A stretch of DNA of 64,000 bases, from positions 248,001-312,000 of the forward strand of contig CAWDQN010000011.1 of NCBI GenBank assembly GCA_963804495.1, written 5' to 3'. This stretch comes from Rhodovastum sp963804495 (GTDB lineage: Bacteria > Pseudomonadota > Alphaproteobacteria > Acetobacterales > Acetobacteraceae). A program made the position numbers and the translations under genes. Of the stretch, positions 46,778 to 55,828 are shown piece by piece. The notes beneath the pieces were generated by a model. The model saw nothing but the letters and a program-made list of their open reading frames with translations. It made no database searches and was not told the origin of the DNA. The first letter of the stretch is position 1, and each line of letters starts with the position of its first letter.

Positions 46778-47500
46778 ATGAGCACCCCGAAAAAACCCGT
46801 CATCGGCGTCACCCTGGATGCCGAGAAGCCGGGCGGATATTCGACCTATCCCTGGTACGCGCTGCGCAGCAACTACGCCGCCGCCATTGCCGGCGCCGGC
46901 GGCCTGCCCGTGGCGCTGCCGCATCTGCCTTCCCTGGCCGCCGACCTGCTCGACCGCATCGACGCGCTGGTGGTCACCGGAGGCGCCTTCGATATCGATC
47001 CGGCGCTCTATGGCGACCGCGCCCGTCACGACACGGTCACGCTGAAGGAAACCCGCACCGAAGCCGAGCTGACGCTGCTGCGCGGGGCGCTGGCGCGCAA
47101 CCTGCCGGTTCTGGGCATCTGCGGCGGCCAGCAATTGCTGGCGGTGGTGCTGGGCGGCTCGCTGATCCAGCACATCCCCGACACCGTGCCCGACGCCCTG
47201 GCGCACGAACAGCCCAACCCGCGGCACGAGCCCGGGCATGCGGTGGACATCATCCCCGGCACCCTGCTGCACCGCATCGTCGGCGTGGCGGAAATGCAGG
47301 TGAACTCGGCGCACCACCAGGCGGTGCTCAGCCCCGGCCTGCGCGGCGTGGTCGATGCGGTGGCCGAGGACGGGGTGATCGAGGGCATCGAGGACCCCAG
47401 CTTCCGCTTTTGCCTGGGCGTGCAATGGCATCCGGAATTTCTGATCGACCCCGGCGATGCGCGCATCTTCGCCGCCCTGGTGGCGGCCGCCGGCGGATGA
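46778..47500 (+). CDS. Class I glutamine-amidotransferase-like gamma-glutamyl hydrolase (PuuD/C26 family)
   Basis: 240 residues. Triad visible: nucleophile Cys115 in GICGGQQL, His218 and Glu220 in VQWHPEF. Additional family features: GVTLDAEKPGGYS near the start and DALVVTGGAFDIDPALYG. Members hydrolyse gamma-glutamyl amide bonds, for example in putrescine degradation, or other gamma-glutamyl compounds. No other puu genes are nearby, so the substrate is open. The stop (47498-47500) overlaps the ATG of the pseudouridine synthase by ATGA, so the two are translationally coupled. Confidence 0.88.
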   Translation: MSTPKKPVIGVTLDAEKPGGYSTYPWYALRSNYAAAIAGAGGLPVALPHLPSLAADLLDRIDALVVTGGAFDIDPALYGDRARHDTVTLKETRTEAELTLLRGALARNLPVLGICGGQQLLAVVLGGSLIQHIPDTVPDALAHEQPNPRHEPGHAVDIIPGTLLHRIVGVAEMQVNSAHHQAVLSPGLRGVVDAVAEDGVIEGIEDPSFRFCLGVQWHPEFLIDPGDARIFAALVAAAGG

Positions 47501-48231
47501 GCGACCCGCCCACCGGCAACCGCATCGCCAAATTCCTCGCCCGCGCCGGTGTCGCCAGCCGGCGCGATGCCGAGCGGATGCTGGCCGAGGGCCGGGTGAA
47601 GTTGAACAACGAGCTGGTGACCCACCCCGCCACCTTCGTCGCCAAGGGCGACCTGGTGGTGGCCGACGGCGCGCTGGTGGAAGCGCCGGAGCGCACCCGG
47701 CTCTGGCGCTACCACAAGCCCGACGGGCTGATGACCACGCACCGCGACCCGCAGGGTCGGCCCACCGTGTTCGAGAAGCTGCCGCCGCATCTACCGCGGG
47801 TGGTCAGCGTCGGCCGGCTCGATCTCAACAGCGAGGGGCTGCTGCTGCTGACCAATGACGGGGCGCTGGCCCGCCGCCTGGAACTGCCTGCCACCGGCTG
47901 GATCCGCCGCTACCGGGTGCGGGTGTTCGGCGCCGTCGATCCGAAGGCGATGGCCACGCTCGCGCGCGGGGTGACGGTGGACGGGGTGCGCTATGGCCCG
48001 ATCGAGGCCGGGCTGGACAGCCGCAAGGGCGACAATTGCTGGCTGACCGTCGGCCTGCGCGAGGGCCGCAACCGCGAGGTGCGCAAAGTCATGGCGCATC
48101 TCGGCCTGCAGGTGTCGCGGCTGATCCGGGTGAGCTACGGGCCGTTCCAGTTGGGCCAGTTGGAGCGGGGGGCGGTGGAGGAGGTGCCTGGAAAAGTGCT
48201 GCGCGAGCAGCTGCCGGCGGAAAAGACGTAG
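47497..48231 (+). CDS. 23S/16S rRNA pseudouridine synthase, RsuA/RluB family
   Basis: 244 residues from ATG 47497, overlapping the preceding stop. N-terminal S4 RNA-binding domain (about 8-60; IAKFLARAGVASRRDAERML), then the catalytic domain with Asp109 in VGRLDLNSEGLLLL and GRNREVRKVMAHLGL. It converts a specific uridine in ribosomal RNA to pseudouridine. Length fits RluB/RsuA; the exact site cannot be told. rsmD follows 19 bases later, forming an rRNA-modification unit. Confidence 0.9.
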   Translation: MSDPPTGNRIAKFLARAGVASRRDAERMLAEGRVKLNNELVTHPATFVAKGDLVVADGALVEAPERTRLWRYHKPDGLMTTHRDPQGRPTVFEKLPPHLPRVVSVGRLDLNSEGLLLLTNDGALARRLELPATGWIRRYRVRVFGAVDPKAMATLARGVTVDGVRYGPIEAGLDSRKGDNCWLTVGLREGRNREVRKVMAHLGLQVSRLIRVSYGPFQLGQLERGAVEEVPGKVLREQLPAEKT

Positions 48232-48250
48232 CGACGGCAGGAGCGCCACC

Positions 48251-48850
48251 ATGCGAATTGTCGCCGGCGCCTGGCGTGGACGGAGTTTGTCAGCCCCCCC
48301 CGGAGCCGCCACCCGTCCCACCGCCGACCGGGTACGGCAGGCCTTGTTCGACATGCTGATCCACGCACCCTGGGGCGGGCGCGACCTTGTGGAAGGCGCC
48401 CGAGTGCTGGACGCCTTCGCCGGCACCGGGGCGCTCGGGTTGGAAGCGCTATCGCGCGGCGCCTCCAATGCCACCTTCCTGGAATGCGACCGCACGGCCC
48501 TTCCGGCCCTGCGCGCCAATGTCGAAGCCTGCCGGGCCGGCGACCGCGCCGCCGTGCTCGCCGCTGATGCGACAAAACCGCCGCCCGGGCGGCCATGCTC
48601 GCTGATATTCTTTGACCCTCCGTACCGCCAGGGGCTTGTGCAGGCGGCCCTGACCGCGCTCGGCCGGGCAGGCTGGATCGCGCCCGGGGCGGTCGTCGTG
48701 GTCGAGACCGCACGTGACGAGGAAATCGAATTGTCGGGGACGCTATTTGCCGATCGGGCGCATGGCGCGGCGCGGATAACGGTGTGGAAAAGCAAGGAAG
48801 GCCAGGGCTCTGCCCTTGTATCTCCGGAGGCACCCGAGGGCATGAGCTGA
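48251..48850 (+). CDS. rsmD: 16S rRNA guanine-N2 methyltransferase RsmD
   Basis: 199 residues. SAM-binding motif DAFAGTGALG (residues 54-63), catalytic FDPPY (121-125), and N-terminal RIVAGAWRGR typical of RsmD, which methylates G966 of 16S rRNA in the assembled 30S particle. About the last 17 residues (from nucleotide 48796) are encoded by the IS110 end, after ITVWKSK; the native C-terminus was therefore altered by the insertion, but the catalytic core is complete. It follows the pseudouridine synthase by 19 bases. Confidence 0.9.
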   Translation: MRIVAGAWRGRSLSAPPGAATRPTADRVRQALFDMLIHAPWGGRDLVEGARVLDAFAGTGALGLEALSRGASNATFLECDRTALPALRANVEACRAGDRAAVLAADATKPPPGRPCSLIFFDPPYRQGLVQAALTALGRAGWIAPGAVVVVETARDEEIELSGTLFADRAHGAARITVWKSKEGQGSALVSPEAPEGMS

Positions 48851-48997
48851 AGCACTCGGGTGCGGAAGGGGATCCCGCTCCGCCTTGGAGTGATTGAGCC
48901 CGTGGTCCAGCGCGGCGCCCCCTCCGTCACGTTGTCCGTGAGCCCGAACCGTCGCTCGGGACGGCGTCAGTCGATCCCGCATTTACAAGGGCGGGTG

Positions 48998-49936
48998 ATG
49001 GACCAGACCGCTCAAGACCTCTCCTGCTTCATGGGCATCAACGTCGCCAAGAAGCATCTCGACATCCATGTTCGCCCAACCGGCAGCAGCTTCACGGTCA
49101 GCCGGGACGCCGCCGGCCTCGATGAGTTGCTTGCCCGCCTGCGGCCGTTGCAGCCCACCCTGATCGTGCTGGAAGCCACAGGCGGCTACGAAACCGTCGT
49201 TCTCGCCACTCTCGGTCGCGCCGGAGTGCCGGCACTCGCCGTCAACCCACGCCAAATCCGGGACCTTGCACGTGCCTGCGGCCGCCTCGCCACGACAGAC
49301 AGCCTTGACGTGGCCGTCATCGCCTTGTTCGCCGAACGCATTCGTCCTGAATTGCGCCCGCAACCGGACACGGCAACCCAGGCCCTCGACGAATTGGCCG
49401 CGCGGCAACGCCAGATCGTGGAAATGATCCCCGCTGAAAGTCGACGCCGTGAACAAACCGCAATTCAAAATACAAAACCACCTCGACATAGATATTGCGT
49501 AGCTTCAGAAAGAACTGTCAAGCCTAGACGCAGAGCTTGAAGAAACTATACATGCTAGCTTCGTCTGGTCCAGCAACGAAGAACTGCCGACCTCCGTGCC
49601 AGGGGTCGGCAAATCGTCGCCCATACCCTCATCGCCCATCTGCCCGAACTCGGAACCCTCGACCGGCGCGAAATCGCCGCCCTCGCAGGCTTCGCTCCCT
49701 CCAATCACGACAGCGGCTCGCATGGCATTTCACGTCGCATCCGCGGCGGACGTGCCATCGTCCGCGCCAAACTCGACATGGCCGCCTGGGTGGCAACCCG
49801 ATCCAGTCCCGTCATCAAGACCTTCTACGAGCGACCCATCGCCGCAGGAAAGCAGCGCAAGGTCGCTCTCGTCGCCTGCATGCGACAGCTCCTCACCATC
49901 CTCAATGCGCTCATCCGGGAAAAACCGTGGCAACCC
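48998..49936 (+). pseudogene. IS110 transposase, copy 2, same lesions, then cut by IS4
   Basis: Begins MDQTAQDLSCFMGINVAKK. Same Asn in place of the first catalytic Asp, same frame loss after EMIPAESRR (near 49438-49448) and same TAG amber in the restored frame (49498-49500). The remaining C-terminal domain (VPGVGRQIVA, SNHDSGSHG) is readable until the IS4 insertion, and the last few codons lie after 51307. Sharing of all lesions with copy 1 shows the element was copied after it lost its own transposase. Confidence 0.85.
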
Positions 49937-51298
49937 TCATGGCTCCCCTCATTTGGGTTTAGTGACGAATGGCGAGAACGAATCCGGCCGGCGGTGTCGG
50001 GTTTACGAAAAGAATCGCGCCGACGGCTTTTGCGCACGAAATTTGAATTCGGCCGCGCGCTGTTGCCAAGCCGGCGAAAGTCGGATTCCAGGCCTTCTGT
50101 TCCGACACAGAGGGGCGTGCCTTGTCAGCCAGCAAGCAGATTTCGTTCGACGGCGTCCACCGTGTCCTGAAGAGCCTGTTGGGCGACTGCCTGCATGCCA
50201 AACGCATCCTCTCCCTGGCCGGTGCTACGCTGGGAGCGATCCAGTCGGCCTCGCTAGCGGTCGCGTTGATCGGCCAGGGCCTGGCGCTGGCACGCGGGCT
50301 GAACGTGAAGTACGCCATCAAGCAGGTGGACCGCCTGCTGTCCAACGAGGGGATCGATGTCGACGCCCTGCTGGCCCAGTGGGTGCCCTTCATCGTCGGC
50401 AGCCGGCCCGAAATCGCCGTCGCCCTGGACTGGACCGATTTCGACGCCGACGGCCAAACCACGCTGATGCTGTCTCTGCTCACCCGCCATGGACGGGCGA
50501 CGCCGCTCTATTGGCTGACGGTCAATGCCAAGACGCTGAAGGGGCGGCGCAACGCCCATGAATATCAGGTTCTGGTGCGCTTCGCCGCGGCGCTGCCGGA
50601 CGGGATCAAGGTCACCGTGGTCGCCGACCGCGGCTTCTGTGATCACAAGCTGTACCGGGTGCTGCGCGAGGAACTGCGGTTCGGCTTCGTCATCCGCATG
50701 CGCGCCAACATCATGGTCACCGCCGCCAGCGGCGAGCGCCGCAAGGCGGCCGACTGGGTCGGGCCGGGCGGCCGTGCCCGGGTGCTGCACGGCGCCAGCG
50801 TCACCGGCCTCAACTACCCGGTCGGCACCGTCGTCTGTGTTCACGCCAAAGGCATGAAGGAGCCCTGGTGCCTGGTCACCGACACCACCGATAAAACCGC
50901 CCGCGAGTTGGTGAACCTGTACGCGAAGCGCTGGAGCATCGAATGCCAGTTCCGCGACAGCAAGGATATCCGCTTCGGTATGGGCATGGGCGAAGTGCAT
51001 GTCAGCACCCCCGCCCGCCGTGACCGGCTTTGGCTGATCAACGCCTTCGCAGTCGCCCTGCTGACCTTGCTCGGCGCCGCCGGCGAGGCGCTCGGCTTCG
51101 ACCGGATGCTCAAGTCCAACACCACCAAGCGACGCACCCATTCGCTGCTGCGGCAGGGCATCATGCTCTACCAACTCATCCCGACCATGCCGGAACACCG
51201 CCTGCTGCCACTCGTCGAGAAGTTCGCTGAACTACTCAACGCACAGCCAGTGTTTGCCAGGATGTTCGGTGCTATCTGAAAATGAGGGGAGTCCTGAG
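49937..51298 (+). mobile_element. IS4-family insertion sequence nested in IS110
   Basis: 1362 bp. Terminal inverted repeats: left CTCATGGCTCCCCTCATTT and right, read inward, CTCAGGACTCCCCTCATTT (17 of 19 match). The 9-bp target duplication GTGGCAACC flanks it. Size, repeat length and duplication length fit IS4. It carries one intact transposase and therefore looks young compared with the decayed IS110 host. Confidence 0.92.
50122..51279 (+). CDS. IS4-family transposase (DDE)
   Basis: 385 residues read from a TTG at 50122; no better ATG gives the full domain. DDE residues are visible: first Asp in ALDWTDFD (near 103), second in VVADRGF (Asp169), and the final Glu in LYAKRWSIECQFRDSK, which also shows the family Y-x2-R-x3-E-x6-K pattern. 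The protein is uninterrupted, so the element may be active. The C-terminus ends near the right inverted repeat. Confidence 0.9.
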   Translation: MSASKQISFDGVHRVLKSLLGDCLHAKRILSLAGATLGAIQSASLAVALIGQGLALARGLNVKYAIKQVDRLLSNEGIDVDALLAQWVPFIVGSRPEIAVALDWTDFDADGQTTLMLSLLTRHGRATPLYWLTVNAKTLKGRRNAHEYQVLVRFAAALPDGIKVTVVADRGFCDHKLYRVLREELRFGFVIRMRANIMVTAASGERRKAADWVGPGGRARVLHGASVTGLNYPVGTVVCVHAKGMKEPWCLVTDTTDKTARELVNLYAKRWSIECQFRDSKDIRFGMGMGEVHVSTPARRDRLWLINAFAVALLTLLGAAGEALGFDRMLKSNTTKRRTHSLLRQGIMLYQLIPTMPEHRLLPLVEKFAELLNAQPVFARMFGAI

Positions 51299-51527
51299 GT
51301 GGCAACCAGCTTGACAACCCAGACAGTCGCTGGACCCCGCCAAGGAGGCAGAGCCCCTGGCCTTGCTTCCTTCACCCCGCGCGCACGCCGCCGTCGCCCC
51401 CAGCACCGGGCATGGTATAGGTCCCGGTAAGGGCAATTGAAATGGCGCCGCCGTCCGGTCATTCTGCTACCGCACCTACCGGCACCGCCTGTCCATCCGT
51501 CAGCCAGCCCAAGGTCGCCGTACGCCG

Positions 51528-54500
51528 ATGCCGACGCCGTTCTCGTCCCAGGATCTCAATCGCGCGTTTGACGCGCGCAGCCTCACCCGTGGCCGCAGCC
51601 TGGTGCTGACCGGCGCCGTGGAGGTGCGGATCGACGCCGATAGCATCGCCTCCGTCGTGCAGGACGCCAACGGCCGGCACACCGGGCGCATCACCCCCGT
51701 GGCGAACGGGCGCAGGGTGATGTTCGACAGCCGGTGTAGTTGCGGCGTTCCTGCCTGCCTGCATCTGGCCGCGGCGGCCTTTGCCGCCCTCGACCGGTTC
51801 CCCGCCTTGCGCCGGCCAGAGCAGCAAAGCTTCCTCGACACGCTGGTCACCGAGCCGGAGAAGGAGCGGCAGCGGACCGTATTCGAGCTGTCGGCCGCCG
51901 TGCCCCCGCGGGCCTGCGTCGTCACCACCCTGCTGGTTGGTGAGCGCACCGGCGCGATCACGGCAACCACGCCGCGCCGGATCGCCGCCGACGCGCAGGC
52001 CGATGCGGCTGCCCGCGAACTCGCCCGCCTGCTGGGCGGCGGCACCGATACCAGCACCGAGGTGCCGCCGGCGTTGGTTGCCGAGGTGCTGCGGATGCTG
52101 TTGCAAACCGGGCAGGCGCGCTGGCACGCCGGCTGGCGCCGCCTTGTGCCGGGCGAGCCACGCGTCTTCGCCGCCGCCTCTGCGGCCACGCTGCCGTCAG
52201 GCTCAGGGGTCATCCTCGGCGAGACCGGGCCATGGTATGTCGATGCCGCGTCCGGGGCAGTTGGACGCGTGCGCGTGCAGCCGCCGTCCATAGCGCGGCG
52301 CCTGCCGCCGAAGCCGCCGCTCACCGTGCCGCCCGCCGGCCGGGGCCGCGCGGCGCCGCCTCGGCGGCGCCTTGAACCGGCCGCCGTCAGCGAACAGGTG
52401 ATCGTCGAACGCCAGCCGACGCCGCTGCTGCGCCTGACGCGGTTTCCCTTCCCGGACGAGTCCGGAAGGATGCAGGAAACCGACGCGCTGCTGCTTGACT
52501 TCGACTACGGTGGGGTTGTCATCCCGGCCGACGATGAACGCCAGTTCGTCCGCGTCGAGGAGCCGGGCGGGCCGATCTTCGTGCGCCGCGACCGCGCCGC
52601 CGAGTCCGCGGCGCTCGAGGCCATCCGCCAGGATGGCTTCGTGCAGATGCGCATGGCGGAGGCGAAAGCGGCGAAAGGCCGGCTGGTGTTTCTGTTTCGT
52701 GGCCGTGACGCGGCGGAGCTCTGGCAGCGTTTCGTGACCGAGCGGTTGCCGGCGCTGCAGGCAGGTGCGTGGCGCAGCCTGATTGACCCCGGTTTCGGCC
52801 CGCGCCTCGCCCAGTCCGTCGGCGACTGGGACATCCACGTCTCCGACGCGCCACACGGGAGTTTCTCGCTCGACCTCGGCATCGAGATCGAGGGCGTGCG
52901 CCATCCGCTGCTGCCGATTCTCCGCCGCCTGCACGAGCGGGGCGGCATGGACGCGGCGCGCATCGTCGGCGGAGAGCTGGTCACCAGCCTGGAAGATGGC
53001 CGCATCCTGAAATTGCCGGCCGAGCGCGTGGCCCGCCTGCTGGCGGTGATGGACGAGTTGATCGAAGCGGCCCGCCGCGGCTCCGGCGATACGCTGGTGC
53101 TGGAGGCCGCCGAAGCGCCCGCCGTGCTCGACCTGGAGGACCTGGTCACCACCCGCTGGCAGGACGGCGCCGCGATCGCCGCCCATGTCGCGCGCTTCCG
53201 CAGCCTGGCCGACATCCACGACGTGACATTGCCGGCGGGCTTCACCGGCACGCTGCGCCCTTATCAGCAGGAGGGCGTCAACTGGCTGCAGCATTTGCGG
53301 GAAAATGGTCTCGGCGGGTTTCTCGCCGACGACATGGGGCTCGGGAAAACGGCGCAGACCATTGCGCATATCACCGTGGAGGAAGCGGCAGGACGGCTCG
53401 ACCGGCCGGCGCTTGTGGTGGTGCCGACCAGCCTGGTGCCGAACTGGACCGCCGAATTATCCCGTTTCGCGCCGCATCTGCGGGTCTTGGTGCTGCACGG
53501 GCTCGACCGCCACGAACGCCGGCGCGACCTGGCCGGCGTGCATGTGGTGATCACCACCTACAACGTGCTGGTGCGCGACATCGAGGAAATGGCGGCGCTG
53601 TGCTGGCACATGGTGGTGCTGGATGAGGCGCAGGCGATCAAGAGCTCGACGGCCAAGGCGACGCATGCGGTGTGCCGCCTCGACACGCGCCACCGGCTGT
53701 GCCTGTCGGGCACCCCGATTGAAAACAATCTGGGAGAATTGTGGTCGCAGTTCGCCTTCCTGATGCCCGGGCTGCTCGGCCATCGGAAAAGCTTCACCAA
53801 GCGGTTCCGCTCGCCGATTGAGAAGAACAACGACCCGGTGCGGCGCCGCCAGCTGGCACTCCGCATCCGCCCCTTTATCCTGCGCCGCACCAAGGCGGCG
53901 GTGGCGACCGAACTGCCGCCGAAGCACACCATTCTGCGCCGCATCACGCTGGCCCCGGAGCAGCGCGAGCTTTACGAAACGATCCGCGCCACCCTGCACG
54001 AAAAAGTGGCGCAGGAAATCGCCGCCCACAGCCTGGCGCGCAGCCATGTGGTCGTGCTCGATGCGCTGCTGAAACTACGCCAGGTCTGCTGCGACCCGCG
54101 GCTGGTCAAGCTGCCTTCGGCGCAGCGTATCACCACCTCGAGCAAGCTAGAAGATATGTTGGAAATGGTCGGCGAGATGATTTCGGAAGGCCGGCGCATT
54201 CTGCTGTTCTCGCAGTTCACGTCCATGCTCGACCTGATGAAGCCGCGGCTTGCCTCTGCCGGCATTCCGTTCGTCGAGCTGCGCGGCGACACCCGCGACC
54301 GGGCCGAACCGGTGCGCCGGTTCGAGGCGGGCGAGGTGCCGCTGTTCCTGATCAGCCTGAAGGCCGGCGGACGCGGGCTCAACCTGGTCGCGGCGGACAC
54401 GGTAATTCATTACGATCCCTGGTGGAACCCGGCGGTCGAGGAACAGGCCTCCGATCGGGCGCACCGGATCGGCCAGACGAAGTCGGTGTTCGTCTACAAG

Positions 54501-54665
54501 CTGATTGCGGCAGACACGGTGGAGGAACGCATCCTGGAATTGCAGGAGCGCAAGGCGGCGCTGGCTAGCATTGCCTTTAGCGAGGACGGCTCGGCGCTGC
54601 CGACGATGGCGGAAGAGGATATCGACTTCCTGTTTGGTCCGGCGCCCGACCGGTTGGCGGCCTGA
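51528..54665 (+). CDS. SNF2-family DEAD/DEAH helicase with SWIM zinc finger
   Basis: 1045 residues. An N-terminal SWIM finger is marked by Cys70, Cys72, Cys77 and His79 (CSCGVPACLH). The SNF2 ATPase core begins near residue 570: ADDMGLGKTAQTI (Walker A, about 600), VVLDEAQAIKSSTAKATH (DEAQ, near 698), SGTPIENNLGELWSQF, and the helicase C lobe with LFSQFTSMLDLM and VIHYDPWWNPAVEEQA, then DRAHRIGQTKSV. Such proteins remodel nucleoprotein complexes or act in DNA repair; bacterial SNF2-SWIM proteins have no settled role. It stands alone and is convergent with a small remnant at 54672. Confidence 0.9.
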   Translation: MPTPFSSQDLNRAFDARSLTRGRSLVLTGAVEVRIDADSIASVVQDANGRHTGRITPVANGRRVMFDSRCSCGVPACLHLAAAAFAALDRFPALRRPEQQSFLDTLVTEPEKERQRTVFELSAAVPPRACVVTTLLVGERTGAITATTPRRIAADAQADAAARELARLLGGGTDTSTEVPPALVAEVLRMLLQTGQARWHAGWRRLVPGEPRVFAAASAATLPSGSGVILGETGPWYVDAASGAVGRVRVQPPSIARRLPPKPPLTVPPAGRGRAAPPRRRLEPAAVSEQVIVERQPTPLLRLTRFPFPDESGRMQETDALLLDFDYGGVVIPADDERQFVRVEEPGGPIFVRRDRAAESAALEAIRQDGFVQMRMAEAKAAKGRLVFLFRGRDAAELWQRFVTERLPALQAGAWRSLIDPGFGPRLAQSVGDWDIHVSDAPHGSFSLDLGIEIEGVRHPLLPILRRLHERGGMDAARIVGGELVTSLEDGRILKLPAERVARLLAVMDELIEAARRGSGDTLVLEAAEAPAVLDLEDLVTTRWQDGAAIAAHVARFRSLADIHDVTLPAGFTGTLRPYQQEGVNWLQHLRENGLGGFLADDMGLGKTAQTIAHITVEEAAGRLDRPALVVVPTSLVPNWTAELSRFAPHLRVLVLHGLDRHERRRDLAGVHVVITTYNVLVRDIEEMAALCWHMVVLDEAQAIKSSTAKATHAVCRLDTRHRLCLSGTPIENNLGELWSQFAFLMPGLLGHRKSFTKRFRSPIEKNNDPVRRRQLALRIRPFILRRTKAAVATELPPKHTILRRITLAPEQRELYETIRATLHEKVAQEIAAHSLARSHVVVLDALLKLRQVCCDPRLVKLPSAQRITTSSKLEDMLEMVGEMISEGRRILLFSQFTSMLDLMKPRLASAGIPFVELRGDTRDRAEPVRRFEAGEVPLFLISLKAGGRGLNLVAADTVIHYDPWWNPAVEEQASDRAHRIGQTKSVFVYKLIAADTVEERILELQERKAALASIAFSEDGSALPTMAEEDIDFLFGPAPDRLAA

Positions 54666-54671
54666 GAGATC

Positions 54672-54833
54672 CTATCGGGGCGGTGCCGCGGTTGAAATCC
54701 AGCCGCATATGGGCAGTGCGACGGCAGTCTGCCGCGTTTCCTCCGGCCGCTCCGCCCACGCCCGCAGGCTGCCGCGCCAGTCCCGTTGCTCCGGCAGCCA
54801 GTAGGGTCCCGCCATTCGCGAGGTCCACTGCAT
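54672..54833 (-). pseudogene. Possible N-terminal remnant of an FkbH-like protein
   Basis: 53 codons from ATG 54833 (MQWTSRMAGPYWLPEQRDW, then RGSLRAWAERPEE). The WLP-x(n)-DW-x4-LRAWA pattern resembles the N-terminal helical part of FkbH/HAD-type proteins. A second frame at the same place reads RLDFNRGTAP, like the RLDF-type motif that normally follows in such proteins, so a frameshift may have occurred. The frame ends in the 15-base repeat at 54668-54682. No HAD domain is present. Low certainty. The remainder of 54666-54994 is noncoding and becomes A/T-rich toward 54994. Confidence 0.3.
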
Positions 54834-54994
54834 GCGTATCGAGTGTAAAACATTGTTAGTTTACGTCATGAAACTATTTCTCCAAACCCGGCAATGGGCT
54901 GTTGCGGAAATTGCCGCTTGCACCGGCGGTCTCATCAGGCACATAATCAAACACTTTGTGGTTGGCATGTCATGTCGACGTTGGAGCAGATTCA

Positions 54995-55828
54995 ATGAAA
55001 TTGATCGGAGCCATTGACGGAATCACGCCAACCCGCGTCATGGGGTGGATTTATTCTGATGCTGTCGCCATAAAGGGAAGCAAAATACTGGCGTTTCTTG
55101 ACGATGAATGCGTCGGCGTCGGCCGTGTGACTGTCTTCCGCCAGGATCTCGCCGATGCGGGGCTGGGGGATGGACATTGTGGATTCGACATCAAGATCGT
55201 GCCCCCGCTGCTTGGCGAGGAGGACCGCGTGGTCGTCAAGCTGGATGGGAGCGACTGGGTGCTGCTGCCGCCGTCATCACAGATTCAAGATGCCAATTCG
55301 CCGACCGGGATTGCGTCTCTTTCGCCTGATACGCTGGAATGGGCGCGTGCGCGCGGCTGGTTCGGCCAGACCGAGTTCGATGTGGTCAAGGCCCTGCAGC
55401 GGCTTGGCGTATATGACCGCTCCTTGCGCGTCACCAAAACCAGTCGCAGTCTGGGTGGGCCGCCGGTATTGGACCCTAAAAAGGAAGCGCATGACCTTTT
55501 CGTCACCCTGAGAATGCAGGGCGTGGAGCTTCGCGAACATCGTCCCGCCAGCGTGAATGCTCTCACCGGGCAGCGCAGGAAGCTGTTTCAAACGAGTGCC
55601 GAGACGGTGGTTGCGCTGTGGTGCGAGGTGCGCTCGGAACTTGCAGTGGTGCATGGCTCGCACCAGGACCGAACCACGCTGGATCGTGACTTGACAGGGG
55701 CGACAAGCTACTGGCTTGCCCCCGACCGTCTGCTGCTGCTCGATTTGCGATGCCACTTCGGAGCAACAGCAGAGTCTCCGCCTCCCGGTCTGCGCGTGTT
55801 TTCCGTTGCCGTCAGCGCATTAGAATAA
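54995..55828 (+). CDS. GW-domain protein, paralogue of the gene at 21843
   Basis: 277 residues from ATG 54995 (MKLIGAIDG), with GGAG about 11 bases upstream. Domain order matches the 290-aa protein at 21843-22715: RVMGWIYSD and LAFLDDECVGVGRV, FRQDLADAGLGDGHCGFDI, then RARGWFGQTEFDVVKALQRL, GVYDRSLRVT, VVALWCEVRSELAV and PDRLLLLDLRCHFGAT. No signal peptide or TM. It is convergent with the GT2-like gene and overlaps it by 9 bases. The pairing of a GW-domain protein with a glycan enzyme recurs here as at 20-22 kb. Confidence 0.8.
   Translation: MKLIGAIDGITPTRVMGWIYSDAVAIKGSKILAFLDDECVGVGRVTVFRQDLADAGLGDGHCGFDIKIVPPLLGEEDRVVVKLDGSDWVLLPPSSQIQDANSPTGIASLSPDTLEWARARGWFGQTEFDVVKALQRLGVYDRSLRVTKTSRSLGGPPVLDPKKEAHDLFVTLRMQGVELREHRPASVNALTGQRRKLFQTSAETVVALWCEVRSELAVVHGSHQDRTTLDRDLTGATSYWLAPDRLLLLDLRCHFGATAESPPPGLRVFSVAVSALE

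Larger units (their letters stand above)
48796..51371 (+). mobile_element. IS110-family element, copy 2, carrying a nested IS4 element
   Basis: Same element as at 11113-12315, at offset 37683 up to the nesting point. Its first 202 bases are identical to copy 1; the broken transposase differs at about 17 positions. An IS4-family element interrupts it at 49937-51298 with the 9-bp repeat GTGGCAACC on both sides (49928-49936 and 51299-51307). Removing the insertion and one repeat rebuilds the copy 1 sequence. The right end (51348-51371) carries the same palindrome as copy 1. Confidence 0.9.
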
